A DNA stretch of 64,000 bases from NCBI GenBank assembly GCA_039984715.1, contig JBDWUA010000005.1, positions 1 through 64,000 on the forward strand, in the 5' to 3' direction. The stretch is from JABSSA01 sp039984715 (GTDB lineage: Bacteria > Pseudomonadota > Alphaproteobacteria > Rhodobacterales > Rhodobacteraceae). Below are positions 17,087-25,509 of this stretch, in pieces. Both the position numbers and the translations under genes were made by a program. Below the pieces are notes generated by a model that saw nothing but the letters and a program-made list of their open reading frames with translations, ran no database searches and had not been told where the DNA came from. Within the stretch, counting starts at the first letter, position 1. Every line of letters starts with the position of its first letter.

Positions 17087-17176
17087 TGGCGGAGACGAAG
17101 GGATTCGAACCCTCGAGACCCTTCCGGGCCTACTCCCTTAGCAGGGGAGCGCCTTCGACCACTCGGCCACGTCTCC
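17087..17176 (-). tRNA. tRNA-Ser (anticodon GCU)
   Basis: A 90-base class II tRNA on the minus strand with encoded CCA. The acceptor stem GGAGACG pairs with CGTCTCC, and the discriminator is G. The anticodon stem CTCCC/GGGAG carries loop CTGCTAA, anticodon GCT, which reads AGC and AGU. A long variable arm (GGCCCGGAAGGGTC region) and T-arm GGTTCGAATCC follow. Its 3' end is the likely integration target of the neighbouring integrase and remains complete. Confidence 0.97.
17088..17100 (+). repeat. Attachment-site copy inside the tRNA-Ser 3' end
   Basis: GGCGGAGACGAAG, identical to 6871-6883. It forms the complement of the tRNA acceptor 3' strand through the first two bases of CCA. The match ends at the last A of CCA on one side and in the T-stem on the other. 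Confidence 0.45.
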
Positions 17177-17681
17177 GTTGACCTGAATAGGGTTCGGGCG
17201 CGTGATTCACAAGTGCCTTTTTTCCGACAGGCACGATTGACGGTTAAGTCTACTATTTCAACAACGTCACACGCTCTTCAATCCATGGAACTGTGACCAA
17301 ATGTGCGCCACGCTTAAAGATCTCAACACCTCGAAACATGATCAAAGGCCTTCGCCTTTTGGCTTATCCGCAACCGGCAATATACTGTTACGATTGATAA
17401 ACCTTACCCAAACTCGTCATGTCATCGCGCGCGCCACAACCGGTGATTTGAAAGACAGCTTTCAAGTCAAATGCTTCTTGGCGCAAGCCAATGTGTGAAA
17501 GTGCTGAGCCAAGTGCGAAACGCGCAAGTTTGGCAATGGACCCATCGTTTTTTTGAATTGTCGCGATACCGGAGCAATTCGGCACTTGCTTTTAGTCAAG
17601 CTTGGATTTCCGATGCCGCATATAGTCCGGACCAAGCTCCCTGGCCCATGTTAGTTGGCATTGCTTCAATAGTTTGAGGAT
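17177..17681 (+). other. Region between tRNA-Ser and ccoS without a supported gene
   Basis: About 500 bases. The first part should hold the promoter of the minus-strand tRNA. Short frames here (for example 17388-17585 minus) lack ribosome sites and recognisable motifs and I do not call them. It marks the change from island to conserved chromosome. Confidence 0.5.
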
Positions 17682-17819
17682 CTAATCGTCCAACAAAATT
17701 CGTGAGGCGTTCCCTTGATCGTCATCGTATTGATCACTTTGAACTGTCCAAATGAAGGCCAGCAGCCCAATGCAACCAAGTAACAGCGAGACAGGAATAA
17801 GGACGACTAGAACATTCAT
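17682..17819 (-). CDS. ccoS: CcoS, cbb3 oxidase assembly protein
   Basis: A 45-residue single-span protein: MNVLVVLIPVSLLLGCIGLLAF, then WTVQSDQYDDDQGNASRILLDD. The N-terminal helix and the short acidic tail with the QYDD motif are characteristic of FixS/CcoS. It is needed for copper and heme insertion into cbb3 oxidase in related bacteria. It was too short to stand out as an open frame. The start overlaps the ccoI stop (ATGA, 17816-17819), so the two are coupled. It is the last gene of the ccoGHIS operon. Confidence 0.93.
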   Translation of the reverse strand: MNVLVVLIPVSLLLGCIGLLAFIWTVQSDQYDDDQGNASRILLDD

Positions 17820-19933
17820 GACACGTACCTGATCCGTTGGGAGTTAAGTAAAACCGTGATCGAAGACGCCGACATCGCCAGTGCTGCGGCTAGGGGGGTG
17901 GCAAGACCGGCCAAGGCAATCGGAATTGCAATGCAATTGTACACTGCCGCTATTGCGAAATTCTGTTTCGAAAGCCGACTGCCAAGCTTTGCAATCTTCA
18001 AAACCAGCGGCAATTCGGCAAAAGACTCTGTCAGAATAACAATGTCCGAGGCTGAACGTGAAGCGTCCAAAGCTGACGCCGGTGCCATGGATGCATGAGC
18101 CGCCGCAAGTGCTGCCGTATCATTCAGCCCGTCCCCAACCATCAGCACTTTGTCGGATTGCTCTGACATCGCTTGAAGACGTTGTAATTTTTCGTCAGCA
18201 CGGACATTTGCAGTAACGGGCAACCCAAGTGATGCCGCGAAAGCTTGGGCCGGTCGTTCGGCGTCACCTGTTACAATTTCAGCAGGTAGGGTGAGCATCT
18301 CAACAGCCGCCGTCGCGCCTTTGCGCGGTGCTTCGGTCGCATCGAACGTCTGGGCATCGGCAGTGCCTATTTTCAGCCCTAACCCCACGAAAGATGCACC
18401 AAGCCATACGCCACGCCCCAAACGGACTGTTTGTCCCTGCCATTTGCCGCTAACACCCTGCCCTGCCGTTTCGGTTATGCCTTCCACAATGGCCGCCTTG
18501 GTATCGCCGAGCGCGGCCACCAATAATCGCGACATAGGGTGATTTGAAGTTTGTGCCAGTGCCTTGGCAACGGCACGTGCCTCTGGATTCATTTCGGTCG
18601 GCACATCAATGCATGGCTCGCTCAGCGTGCCGGTCTTATCAAAGACAATGCGAGTGACTTCAGCCAAGCGTTCAAGCGCTGTTGCATGTTTGACCAAATA
18701 CCCCATCGCGAACAAGCGACTGATCGCTGCGGTAGAAACCGCAGGTACCGCCAATCCTAAGGCGCAAGGGCATGTAATGATAAGAACCGCAATCGCCACG
18801 TTCAATGCATGGCGGACATCACCTGTTGCAAGGGCCCAACCAACAAAGGCAAGCAAAGCCAACAAATGGACAGCAGGCGCATAGATTTGAGCCGCTCTGT
18901 CTGCCAATGCGGTATAGCTGTTGCGCCCATTTTCTGCCGTTTCAACCATTTGCGCCATGCGTCGCAAGGATGTGTCTTCACCCACCGCAGTCGCTTGCAT
19001 TGTTAGGGCCGCCCCGACGTTGATTTCCCCCGCTTGCAATTGCGCGTTTTGCACGACGTCCATGGTTGCGGATTCACCGGTTAGAAACGAACGGTCCATC
19101 AAAGCCGCAGGTGACAACAGCACCCCATCAACGGCGACCCGTGCACCGGTCGGCACGGAAAGAATGTCCCCCACACATAAGTCGGCGACAGGTACGGTTT
19201 GAATATCTCGTCCGACCACACGTTGGGCGTTAAACACCTCTAACGCGGTCAATTCCTTTGCAGCTGAACGCGCGGCACTGCGCGTGCGGTGGTCCATATA
19301 GCGACCAATCAGCAAGAAAAACGTCAACGACAAGGCCGCGTCAAAATAAGCATGACTGCCGCCGTTCAACGTTTCAAACAACGACATGCCCGCCGCCAAC
19401 AAAATGGCCAGCGAAATAGGTACGTCCATATTCAACCGGCGCACCCGCAGCGCTGCCCAAGCGTTTTGAAAAAACGGCTGTCCAGAATATCCCACAACGG
19501 GCAAGGCAATGGCTGCAGAAATCAAATGAAACAGATCGCGAGTGGCGTCTGTGGCTCCGGACCACACCGCAACGGACAACAACATGACATTCATCATTGC
19601 AAACCCGGCCACAGCCATGCGCATCAACAAAGAGCGGCCAATCATGTCACGGGCAGAATTCAACGCCTCAAGGTCAAGGGGGTACACTTCGAACCCAAGG
19701 TCAGTCAGTTTGCTTTCAATTTTCGCAGGGTCGACTGGCCCTTTCACCGTAAGTCTTTTGAGCGACATGTTAACACGCGCAGATTGCACACCGGCCACAC
19801 CGCGCAAACCACGTTCGATTTTTCCAATACACGCCGCGCAATGGATCGTTGGTACAGAAAACTGAAGGCTAGGACCGGTATCAATGTCCTCGATATCGGG
19901 CATCGCCACACAAGCCGGGCACACCGCAGCCAT
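17816..19933 (-). CDS. ccoI: CcoI/FixI, copper-transporting P1B-type ATPase
   Basis: A 705-residue heavy-metal ATPase that exports or delivers copper for cbb3 oxidase maturation. An N-terminal Cys pair (CPAC) and an HMA domain with HCAAC are visible. The transmembrane copper motif CPC lies in TCPCALG, with the phosphorylation site DKTGTL and the hinge GDGLNDTAAL. Eight membrane spans are expected from the hydrophobic pattern. It overlaps ccoH by one base and ccoS by four. All key residues are present. The position between ccoH and ccoS identifies it as CcoI rather than a general CopA. Confidence 0.95.
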   Translation of the reverse strand: MAAVCPACVAMPDIEDIDTGPSLQFSVPTIHCAACIGKIERGLRGVAGVQSARVNMSLKRLTVKGPVDPAKIESKLTDLGFEVYPLDLEALNSARDMIGRSLLMRMAVAGFAMMNVMLLSVAVWSGATDATRDLFHLISAAIALPVVGYSGQPFFQNAWAALRVRRLNMDVPISLAILLAAGMSLFETLNGGSHAYFDAALSLTFFLLIGRYMDHRTRSAARSAAKELTALEVFNAQRVVGRDIQTVPVADLCVGDILSVPTGARVAVDGVLLSPAALMDRSFLTGESATMDVVQNAQLQAGEINVGAALTMQATAVGEDTSLRRMAQMVETAENGRNSYTALADRAAQIYAPAVHLLALLAFVGWALATGDVRHALNVAIAVLIITCPCALGLAVPAVSTAAISRLFAMGYLVKHATALERLAEVTRIVFDKTGTLSEPCIDVPTEMNPEARAVAKALAQTSNHPMSRLLVAALGDTKAAIVEGITETAGQGVSGKWQGQTVRLGRGVWLGASFVGLGLKIGTADAQTFDATEAPRKGATAAVEMLTLPAEIVTGDAERPAQAFAASLGLPVTANVRADEKLQRLQAMSEQSDKVLMVGDGLNDTAALAAAHASMAPASALDASRSASDIVILTESFAELPLVLKIAKLGSRLSKQNFAIAAVYNCIAIPIALAGLATPLAAALAMSASSITVLLNSQRIRYVS

Positions 19934-20379
19934 TATCGGACCTCAACGATGATGCGTTGTTGAAACAACGTGCCATCCTCTGACCGAGCCCGCAGGCGCA
20001 AATTCCAATTTCCTTCGCCTGCTATTACGGATGCACGCAGGGCTGTCCCGTCGAAATCAAAGACAGGCGTTTCATCAAAGGCCACGTTTGTCGCCCGTCC
20101 AAATGTTGCGCTTTCAATGACTGGCGCGATTGGTTCGCCACCCTGTAAGACCACTAAGGAAAGGACATGCCCATCCAACTGCGCAGATACGTCCCACCCC
20201 AGGGCAAGCTGCGCCTTACGGTTTGCATCGAACGATTGACTGGCAACATATGAATTGCGCACTTCAAGTCCCGGAAAGGTCGCGACTGCCTGAAACGCAA
20301 GTGTCAGGTTGACCGCTATGATCACACCGAATGCGGCGGCGAAGCCTGTAAAAACATGCCATCCTTTTATCTCGGTCAT
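19933..20379 (-). CDS. ccoH: CcoH/FixH, cbb3 oxidase assembly factor
   Basis: A 148-residue membrane-anchored protein. One N-terminal helix (VFTGFAAAFGVIIAVNLTLAFQA) is followed by a periplasmic beta-rich FixH domain with the NSYVASQSFDANRKAQLALGW region and LRLRA. FixH binds newly made oxidase subunits with CcoI in related bacteria. Overlaps both neighbours (ATGA with ccoG). Confidence 0.93.
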   Translation of the reverse strand: MTEIKGWHVFTGFAAAFGVIIAVNLTLAFQAVATFPGLEVRNSYVASQSFDANRKAQLALGWDVSAQLDGHVLSLVVLQGGEPIAPVIESATFGRATNVAFDETPVFDFDGTALRASVIAGEGNWNLRLRARSEDGTLFQQRIIVEVR

Positions 20380-21803
20380 TGGCTTTCCCTTCCGTTGAAC
20401 ACAGTGGATTGACTTGCGCTATCGCCACTGTCGAGGTCTTCGACCCACAGACGAAGTGATGTTGTTGCCCGATCAGCAGCCCCATCCTGAGGACGAGCAG
20501 TAATGTAAACGCGTTGCAAAACGGTGGTGTTTGCTGGCACGTTGATGGCCAAAACGCGGCTCTTACCCTCTAGCTCAATCCGAAGGATTTCAGCGCTGGT
20601 TAGGCTAAGATGGAATTGCCTGTCTTCGCCCAGTTTGTTGCGCAAGCGCACGTCATAAATGTTGCGGATCGCGCCATCAGATTGCAGCACATAGGTTGGA
20701 TTGCGCACCGGACTGACCGTCAATTCAATGTCGCTGCGAATGAACAACGCATAAACCAAACCCGCACCAATCGCGGCCCAAAGCGCTGTGTAAAGAATGG
20801 TTCTGGCGCGCAGGATATGCTTCCACAGTTTCTTGGGTGGGACGCCTGTGCGTTCGGCGGTCTCATCCGTCAGGGCAAGATAGTCGATTAAACCCCGCGG
20901 CTTGCCGATCTTGGCCATGACATCATCGCAAGCATCAATACAAAGGGCGCAGGTGATGCATTCCATCTGTTGGCCATCGCGGATGTCTATGCCCATCGGA
21001 CAAACATTCACGCAGGCCATACAATCGATGCAATCCCCCTGCGGAGCACCGTCTTTGACCGCTTGCGAGTGTTTTCGATCTTCACCGCGCCACGAACGGT
21101 AGGCCACAGTGATGGTTTCCGAATCCATCATCGCGGCTTGAATGCGCGGCCATGGGCACATGTAAATGCAAACCTGTTCGCGCATGAACCCGCCAAACAC
21201 AAATGTCGTTGCCGTCAAAATTGCAATTGTCAGATAGGCGGCCGGATGCGCGTCCAAAACCAGCAAATTCATCATCAACGTCGGAGCATCTGCAAAATAA
21301 AACACCCACGCGCCACCGGTCGCGATAGCAATACAAAGCCATGCGCACCACTTGGTCAAGCGCAGACCCCATTTGCGCATTGTCCATTTGGATTTCCACA
21401 ACTTTACACGCGCATTTCGATCACCCTCGATCCAACGCTCGACCAGTATGAAAAGATCCGTCCAAACCGTTTGCGGGCAGGCATAACCGCACCACACCCG
21501 CCCCAAGGCCGATGTGAACAGGAATAACCCCAACCCTGCCATGATCAACAAACCCGCAACAAAATAGAATTCGTGTGACCAAATTTCGATCCAAAAGAAA
21601 TAGAACCGGCGGTGCGTCATATCGATCAACACGGCTTGGTCAGGCAGGCTTGGACCACGGTCCCAACGCAGCCATGGCGTCAGATAATAGATACCCAATG
21701 TAACTGCCATGATCCACCACTTGAACGTGCGAAAGAACCCTTTCACCTTGCGTGGGAAAACGGGTTCTTGGGCAGAATAAAGCGGTGGTGATGTGTCTGG
21801 CAT
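20376..21803 (-). CDS. ccoG: CcoG/FixG, ferredoxin-like cupric reductase
   Basis: A 475-residue membrane protein. I chose the ATG at 21803 (MPDTSPPLYSAQEP) because AGGAAACC precedes it; the open frame runs further upstream. Two membrane helices near residues 35-110 are followed by NapH-like segments (WCGYACPQTVWTD) and two 4Fe-4S motifs (CIDCMACVNVCP and CITCALCIDAC). The C-terminal beta domain is an IgG-like fold. CcoG reduces Cu(II) for cbb3 copper delivery. An FNR box lies about 55 bases upstream, so the ccoGHIS operon should be oxygen-regulated. Confidence 0.95.
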   Translation of the reverse strand: MPDTSPPLYSAQEPVFPRKVKGFFRTFKWWIMAVTLGIYYLTPWLRWDRGPSLPDQAVLIDMTHRRFYFFWIEIWSHEFYFVAGLLIMAGLGLFLFTSALGRVWCGYACPQTVWTDLFILVERWIEGDRNARVKLWKSKWTMRKWGLRLTKWCAWLCIAIATGGAWVFYFADAPTLMMNLLVLDAHPAAYLTIAILTATTFVFGGFMREQVCIYMCPWPRIQAAMMDSETITVAYRSWRGEDRKHSQAVKDGAPQGDCIDCMACVNVCPMGIDIRDGQQMECITCALCIDACDDVMAKIGKPRGLIDYLALTDETAERTGVPPKKLWKHILRARTILYTALWAAIGAGLVYALFIRSDIELTVSPVRNPTYVLQSDGAIRNIYDVRLRNKLGEDRQFHLSLTSAEILRIELEGKSRVLAINVPANTTVLQRVYITARPQDGAADRATTSLRLWVEDLDSGDSASQSTVFNGRESQ

Positions 21804-21837
21804 TTGGTTGGTTTCCTGTTCGCACCGCCACCCTATG

Positions 21838-21851
21838 TCGATCAGGGTCAA
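21838..21851. promoter_or_regulatory. Weak FNR-like box upstream of ccoG
   Basis: TCGATCAGGGTCAA matches TTGAT-N4-ATCAA in 8 of 10 positions. It lies between the perfect box and ccoG and may be a secondary or non-functional site. Confidence 0.3.
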
Positions 21852-21857
21852 AGCACC

Positions 21858-21871
21858 TTGATCTGGATCAA
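21858..21871. promoter_or_regulatory. FNR/FnrL box upstream of ccoG
   Basis: TTGATCTGGATCAA is a perfect match to the FNR consensus TTGAT-N4-ATCAA. Its centre (21864.5) would place an activated start near 21823, about 20 bases before the ccoG ATG. Confidence 0.85.
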
Positions 21872-21875
21872 AATG

Positions 21876-21946
21876 TCCCGAAACGACACGTTTTGCGAAC
21901 AGGATCGTTTCGGGACCGTGGCCAACTTTGCGGGAGGGTTGGCCAC
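21876..21946 (-). terminator. Two hairpins after ccoP
   Basis: Just downstream of ccoP are two perfect inverted repeats. GTGGCCAAC/GTTGGCCAC (21918-21926 with 21938-21946) is one, and TCCCGAAACGA/TCGTTTCGGGA (21876-21886 with 21905-21915) is the other. Neither has a clear U-tract. They probably end or protect the ccoNOQP transcript. Confidence 0.55.
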
Positions 21947-21952
21947 TTCAGC

Positions 21953-22816
21953 CTACTCGCCACCTCCCAAGGCGTGCACATAGGCCGATACAGCACGCAC
22001 GTCTTCCTCGCTAAGGCGTTGGCCCCAAGCAGGCATGACGCCAAAGCGCGCATTTTTGATAGTTTCCGTTAACGCAGCACGATCACCGCCATACAGCCAA
22101 ATCGCATCAGCAAGGTCAGGGGCGCCGACTTCGCTGTCGCCTTCTGCGTTGTCACCGTGACATGCTGCACAATTATCAGCAAAGACGGATGCTCCCATTT
22201 GCGCCAGCTGCGCGTCGAAATCGGGTCCGGACAGGGAAATCACGTATTCCACTGTGGCATCGATATCGGCTGCCTCTAACGTATCACCAAAGGCGGGCAT
22301 CTCTGACCAACGTGCATCATCGTCTGTCTCGTTGCGCACGCCATGGCGAACAGTGTGGACAATCGCGTCCATTTCTCCGCCCCAAAGCCAATCATTATCC
22401 AACAAGTTCGGATACCCTGTGGCACCGGCAGCACCTGATCCGTGACACTGTGAACATTGCGCCCGAAACACCGAACCACCACGCGCAATGGCATAACGGT
22501 TGAGATCCGCATTCTCAGACAACGTCGCCATATCCGCATCCAATAACGCGGTCACAAGGCCTGCATTTTGGCCCTGATGTGCCTCAATGTCTGCTGCGAC
22601 TTCTGCGCGCGTTGACCACCCTGCCAAACCTGACGTTGCGCCTGAAATCAACGGCCACGCGGGATAGGCAATCGTATACCCAATTCCCCAAATAATGGTC
22701 AGGTACAACGTCCACAGCCACCATCGTGGCAACGGGTTGTTCAGCTCTTTGATTCCGTCCCAAGAATGGCCCGTGGTTTCAACACCTGTTTCATTGTCGA
22801 TGTTCTGATCAGACAT
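21953..22816 (-). CDS. ccoP: CcoP, cbb3 oxidase diheme cytochrome c subunit
   Basis: A 287-residue membrane-anchored cytochrome. The ATG at 22816 (MSDQNIDNETG) follows GGAAGGACGGACCA; upstream frame extension is discounted. An N-terminal helix (WWLWTLYLTIIWGIGYTI) anchors two cytochrome c domains with heme sites CSQCHG and CAACHG. The start overlaps ccoQ by eight bases. It passes electrons from the cytochrome bc1 complex via CcoO to the CcoN site. Confidence 0.96.
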   Translation of the reverse strand: MSDQNIDNETGVETTGHSWDGIKELNNPLPRWWLWTLYLTIIWGIGYTIAYPAWPLISGATSGLAGWSTRAEVAADIEAHQGQNAGLVTALLDADMATLSENADLNRYAIARGGSVFRAQCSQCHGSGAAGATGYPNLLDNDWLWGGEMDAIVHTVRHGVRNETDDDARWSEMPAFGDTLEAADIDATVEYVISLSGPDFDAQLAQMGASVFADNCAACHGDNAEGDSEVGAPDLADAIWLYGGDRAALTETIKNARFGVMPAWGQRLSEEDVRAVSAYVHALGGGE

Positions 22817-23045
22817 TGGTCCGTCCTTCCAGTTTGGCCGGTGTTTTTGCGTCGTCACAGGCCGGGTCGATCCCAGTGCAGGTTTTGGCGTCCTGATCAT
22901 TGCGCAATGGGATCATGCTGGCCTCGTCGCGGGCCCCTTTTTGGCTTGGTAAGAACGCCCAAATGCCCGCGCTGATAAAAAAGCCAAACATAGCCAGTAA
23001 AACCCAGCTATCCGCGACTTCCCGTAGAAGAGAATAGGTCTCCAT
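22809..23045 (-). CDS. ccoQ: CcoQ, small cbb3 oxidase subunit
   Basis: A 78-residue protein with one membrane helix (SWVLLAMFGFFISAGIWAFLP) and a hydrophilic tail that contains two Cys residues. It sits between ccoO and ccoP as in other cco operons, where CcoQ stabilises the complex. Length and position fit; the tail is somewhat longer than the minimum seen elsewhere. Confidence 0.9.
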   Translation of the reverse strand: METYSLLREVADSWVLLAMFGFFISAGIWAFLPSQKGARDEASMIPLRNDQDAKTCTGIDPACDDAKTPAKLEGRTNV

Positions 23046-23054
23046 GTTTGCCTC

Positions 23055-23780
23055 CTATCGGCTCGCGTCTGGTGTGAAGGTTGAGAAATCGACTAAGGTG
23101 CCCAGCATCTGCAAATAGGCGACCAATGCGTCCATTTCCGTTAGGTCTGGTTGGCCATCAAAGTTGGACACAACGGCCCCAGGATAGCGTTCGACCAAAT
23201 CATCCCAATCACCATCTGGATCCGCTTGGACATGGAAATCGGCACTGGCAGACGCAATCTGCTCGTCTGAATACGGCACACCAACCATGCGATGTGTCGT
23301 CAACAGATCCTTGATGTATTCACCTTCAATCACAGTATCCGACAAGAACGCGTATTTGGGCATGATGCTTTCGGGAACCACCGATTGTGGATCGGATAAG
23401 TGATCCACATGCCATGCGTCCGAATAACGCCCACCGACGCGAGCCACGTCAGGCCCTGTTCTTTTTGATCCCCATTGGAACGGGTGATCATATTGAGATT
23501 CTGCTGCCAACGAATAATGCCCATAGCGTTCGACTTCGTCCCGCATGGGACGGATCATTTGGCTGTGGCACGTGTAGCAGCCTTCGCGCACATAGATGTC
23601 CCGCCCCGTTAATTCCAGCGGCGTGTACGGGCGCATGCCCGCGACATCCTCGATTGTGTTTTCCAACCAGAACAGAGGTGCGATTTCGACGATACCTCCG
23701 ATGGTCACCACCCCAAGGCTGGCCACCAACAACAGGGTCGGGCTTTTTTCAAGGATCGCGTGTTTGTCAAGAATTGCCAT
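23055..23780 (-). CDS. ccoO: CcoO, cbb3 oxidase monoheme cytochrome c subunit
   Basis: A 241-residue cytochrome with an N-terminal membrane anchor (TLLLVASLGVVTIGGIVEIAP). The single heme c site is CYTCHSQMIRPM. The distal methionine is probably the one in ESIMPKYAFL. It lies 11 bases after ccoN and 9 before ccoQ, within the ccoNOQP operon. Confidence 0.96.
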   Translation of the reverse strand: MAILDKHAILEKSPTLLLVASLGVVTIGGIVEIAPLFWLENTIEDVAGMRPYTPLELTGRDIYVREGCYTCHSQMIRPMRDEVERYGHYSLAAESQYDHPFQWGSKRTGPDVARVGGRYSDAWHVDHLSDPQSVVPESIMPKYAFLSDTVIEGEYIKDLLTTHRMVGVPYSDEQIASASADFHVQADPDGDWDDLVERYPGAVVSNFDGQPDLTEMDALVAYLQMLGTLVDFSTFTPDASR

Positions 23781-23791
23781 TGGCTTGATCC

Positions 23792-25393
23792 TTATTCAGC
23801 AGGTGTTGCAAAGGGCAGCGGTTTATCCGCCGGTTTCGCACCGCGGATGGTCATCCACATGTTCCAGATCATTACGAGTGCACCGCTTAGGAACAGCACC
23901 CCGCCCAATCCGCGCACCACATACATCGGGAATTTCGCACTGACCGTGTCGGCAAAGCTGTTGACCAAAAAGCCTTGGTCATCGACTTCGCGCCACATCA
24001 GACCTTCCATAATGCCGGTGACCCACATTGAAGCCGCGTACAAAACGATGCCAATCGTCGCCAACCAAAAATGCCAATTAATCGCGGCCATCGAATGCAT
24101 CTTTTCACGCCCCCACAGCCGTGGTGTCAGGAAGTAGATGCAGGCAAAAGTGATCATCCCATTCCAGCCCAAAGCACCGGAATGCACGTGTCCAATGGTC
24201 CAATCGGTGTAGTGACTTAAGGAATTCACGGCACGGATCGACATCATAGGTCCCTCGAAAGTGGACATGCCGTAAAAGCCAAGTGACAGAACAAACATCC
24301 GCAGGATCGGATCGGTGCGCAATTTGTCCCACGCGCCTTGCAACGTCATCAGACCGTTGATCATACCACCCCAACTGGGCATCCACAGAACGATCGAGAA
24401 CACCATTCCAAGGGTCGACGCCCAATCCGGCAAAGCAGTATAGTGCAAGTGGTGCGGTCCGGCCCAGATATACAGAAATATCAGTGCCCAAAAGTGAATG
24501 ATCGACAGTTTGTAGCTGTACACAGGACGGTTGGCCTGCTTGGGCACAAAGTAGTACATCATGCCAAGGAATCCCGCTGTCAGGAAAAACCCGACGGCGT
24601 TGTGGCCATACCACCACTGGGTCATCGCGTCCTGCACGCCCGAGAACACTTGGACAGATTTACTGCCCCAGATGCTAACCGGAATGGACAGATTGTTGAT
24701 CACGTGCAGCATTGCCACAGTGATAATGAAGGCAAGATAGAACCAGTTTGCCACGTAGATGTGGCGCTCTTTTCGTTTGAAAATCGTGCCCAGAAATACA
24801 GCCAGATAAGCAAGCCACACAATCGTCAGCCAGATATCAACATACCATTCAGGTTCAGCGTATTCTTTGGATTGTGTCGCCCCCAACAGATAACCCGTTG
24901 CCGCGAGCACAATAAACAGCTGGTAGCCCCAAAAAACGAACCATGCAGTATTTCCGCCCCAAAGACGTACCGCGCTTGTTCGTTGAACGATGTAAAACGA
25001 CGTGGCGATCAAGGCGTTGCCACCAAACGCAAAGATCACTGCGCTGGTGTGTAAGGGACGCAAGCGCCCAAAGTTTGCAAACGGTTGAGCCCAATCAAAG
25101 TTTAACGCAGGGAACGCCAGTTGAAAGGCGATGAACGTGCCCACCAGAAACCCTGTGACACCCCAAAATGCAGTGGCGATCACACCAGCGCGGATGACTC
25201 CATCCGAGAATATACCGTCCTGCGGAGGCGCTTTGGTTTCATCAGTTTGGCGCAGCACCCAAATGAACATGCCAGAGGCAACGATCAGAATAATCAATGC
25301 ATGTATCTGATAGGCTAAATCGTGCGCCCAATTGCTCGCCATTGCGGCAATCAACGCTATCACGCCCAGTAGGATGAGTTTTACATAGTCCAT
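23792..25393 (-). CDS. ccoN: CcoN, cbb3 oxidase catalytic subunit I
   Basis: A 533-residue heme-copper oxidase subunit with about 12 membrane helices. Copper-B ligands are visible in WWYGHNAVGFF and AGPHHLHYT. The heme ligands sit in TIGHVHSGALGW. It reduces oxygen to water at high affinity and lets the cell respire at low oxygen. The ATG follows GAGGG. A perfect FNR box about 90 bases upstream supports oxygen control. First gene of the operon. Confidence 0.97.
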   Translation of the reverse strand: MDYVKLILLGVIALIAAMASNWAHDLAYQIHALIILIVASGMFIWVLRQTDETKAPPQDGIFSDGVIRAGVIATAFWGVTGFLVGTFIAFQLAFPALNFDWAQPFANFGRLRPLHTSAVIFAFGGNALIATSFYIVQRTSAVRLWGGNTAWFVFWGYQLFIVLAATGYLLGATQSKEYAEPEWYVDIWLTIVWLAYLAVFLGTIFKRKERHIYVANWFYLAFIITVAMLHVINNLSIPVSIWGSKSVQVFSGVQDAMTQWWYGHNAVGFFLTAGFLGMMYYFVPKQANRPVYSYKLSIIHFWALIFLYIWAGPHHLHYTALPDWASTLGMVFSIVLWMPSWGGMINGLMTLQGAWDKLRTDPILRMFVLSLGFYGMSTFEGPMMSIRAVNSLSHYTDWTIGHVHSGALGWNGMITFACIYFLTPRLWGREKMHSMAAINWHFWLATIGIVLYAASMWVTGIMEGLMWREVDDQGFLVNSFADTVSAKFPMYVVRGLGGVLFLSGALVMIWNMWMTIRGAKPADKPLPFATPAE

Positions 25394-25475
25394 TTAATGC
25401 CCTCACAGCTAGTCGAGCACCAAAAAGACGCTCCTGTTCGCAAGGGTGTTTTATGTAGAGGAGTGTTGGTCTTCT

Positions 25476-25489
25476 TTGATCTGAATCAA
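25476..25489. promoter_or_regulatory. FNR/FnrL box upstream of ccoN
   Basis: TTGATCTGAATCAA is a perfect match. Centred at 25482.5, it would activate a minus-strand start near 25441, leaving a leader of about 48 bases before the ccoN ATG. Confidence 0.88.
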
Positions 25490-25509
25490 AAACGGTAGAA
25501 TTCAAAAAA

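Larger units (their letters stand above)
6871..17100. mobile_element. Putative tRNA-Ser integrative element carrying defence-type genes
   Basis: The interval is bounded by a 13-bp direct repeat of the tRNA-Ser 3' end. It contains a P4-type tyrosine integrase abutting the tRNA, an AlpA-like regulator, McrBC-like genes with a methyltransferase, a reverse transcriptase and several unknown genes. No conjugation, replication or capsid genes are seen, so it would be a non-self-transmissible island or satellite-like element. The integrase and tRNA end is well supported. The left boundary depends on a short repeat; the element could extend further left into the other accessory DNA. Confidence 0.5.

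Noticed and set aside
19289..19963. Long plus-strand frame opposite ccoI
   Set aside because: Mirror frame of the ccoI gene, with low-complexity composition typical of antisense of a GC-rich gene.
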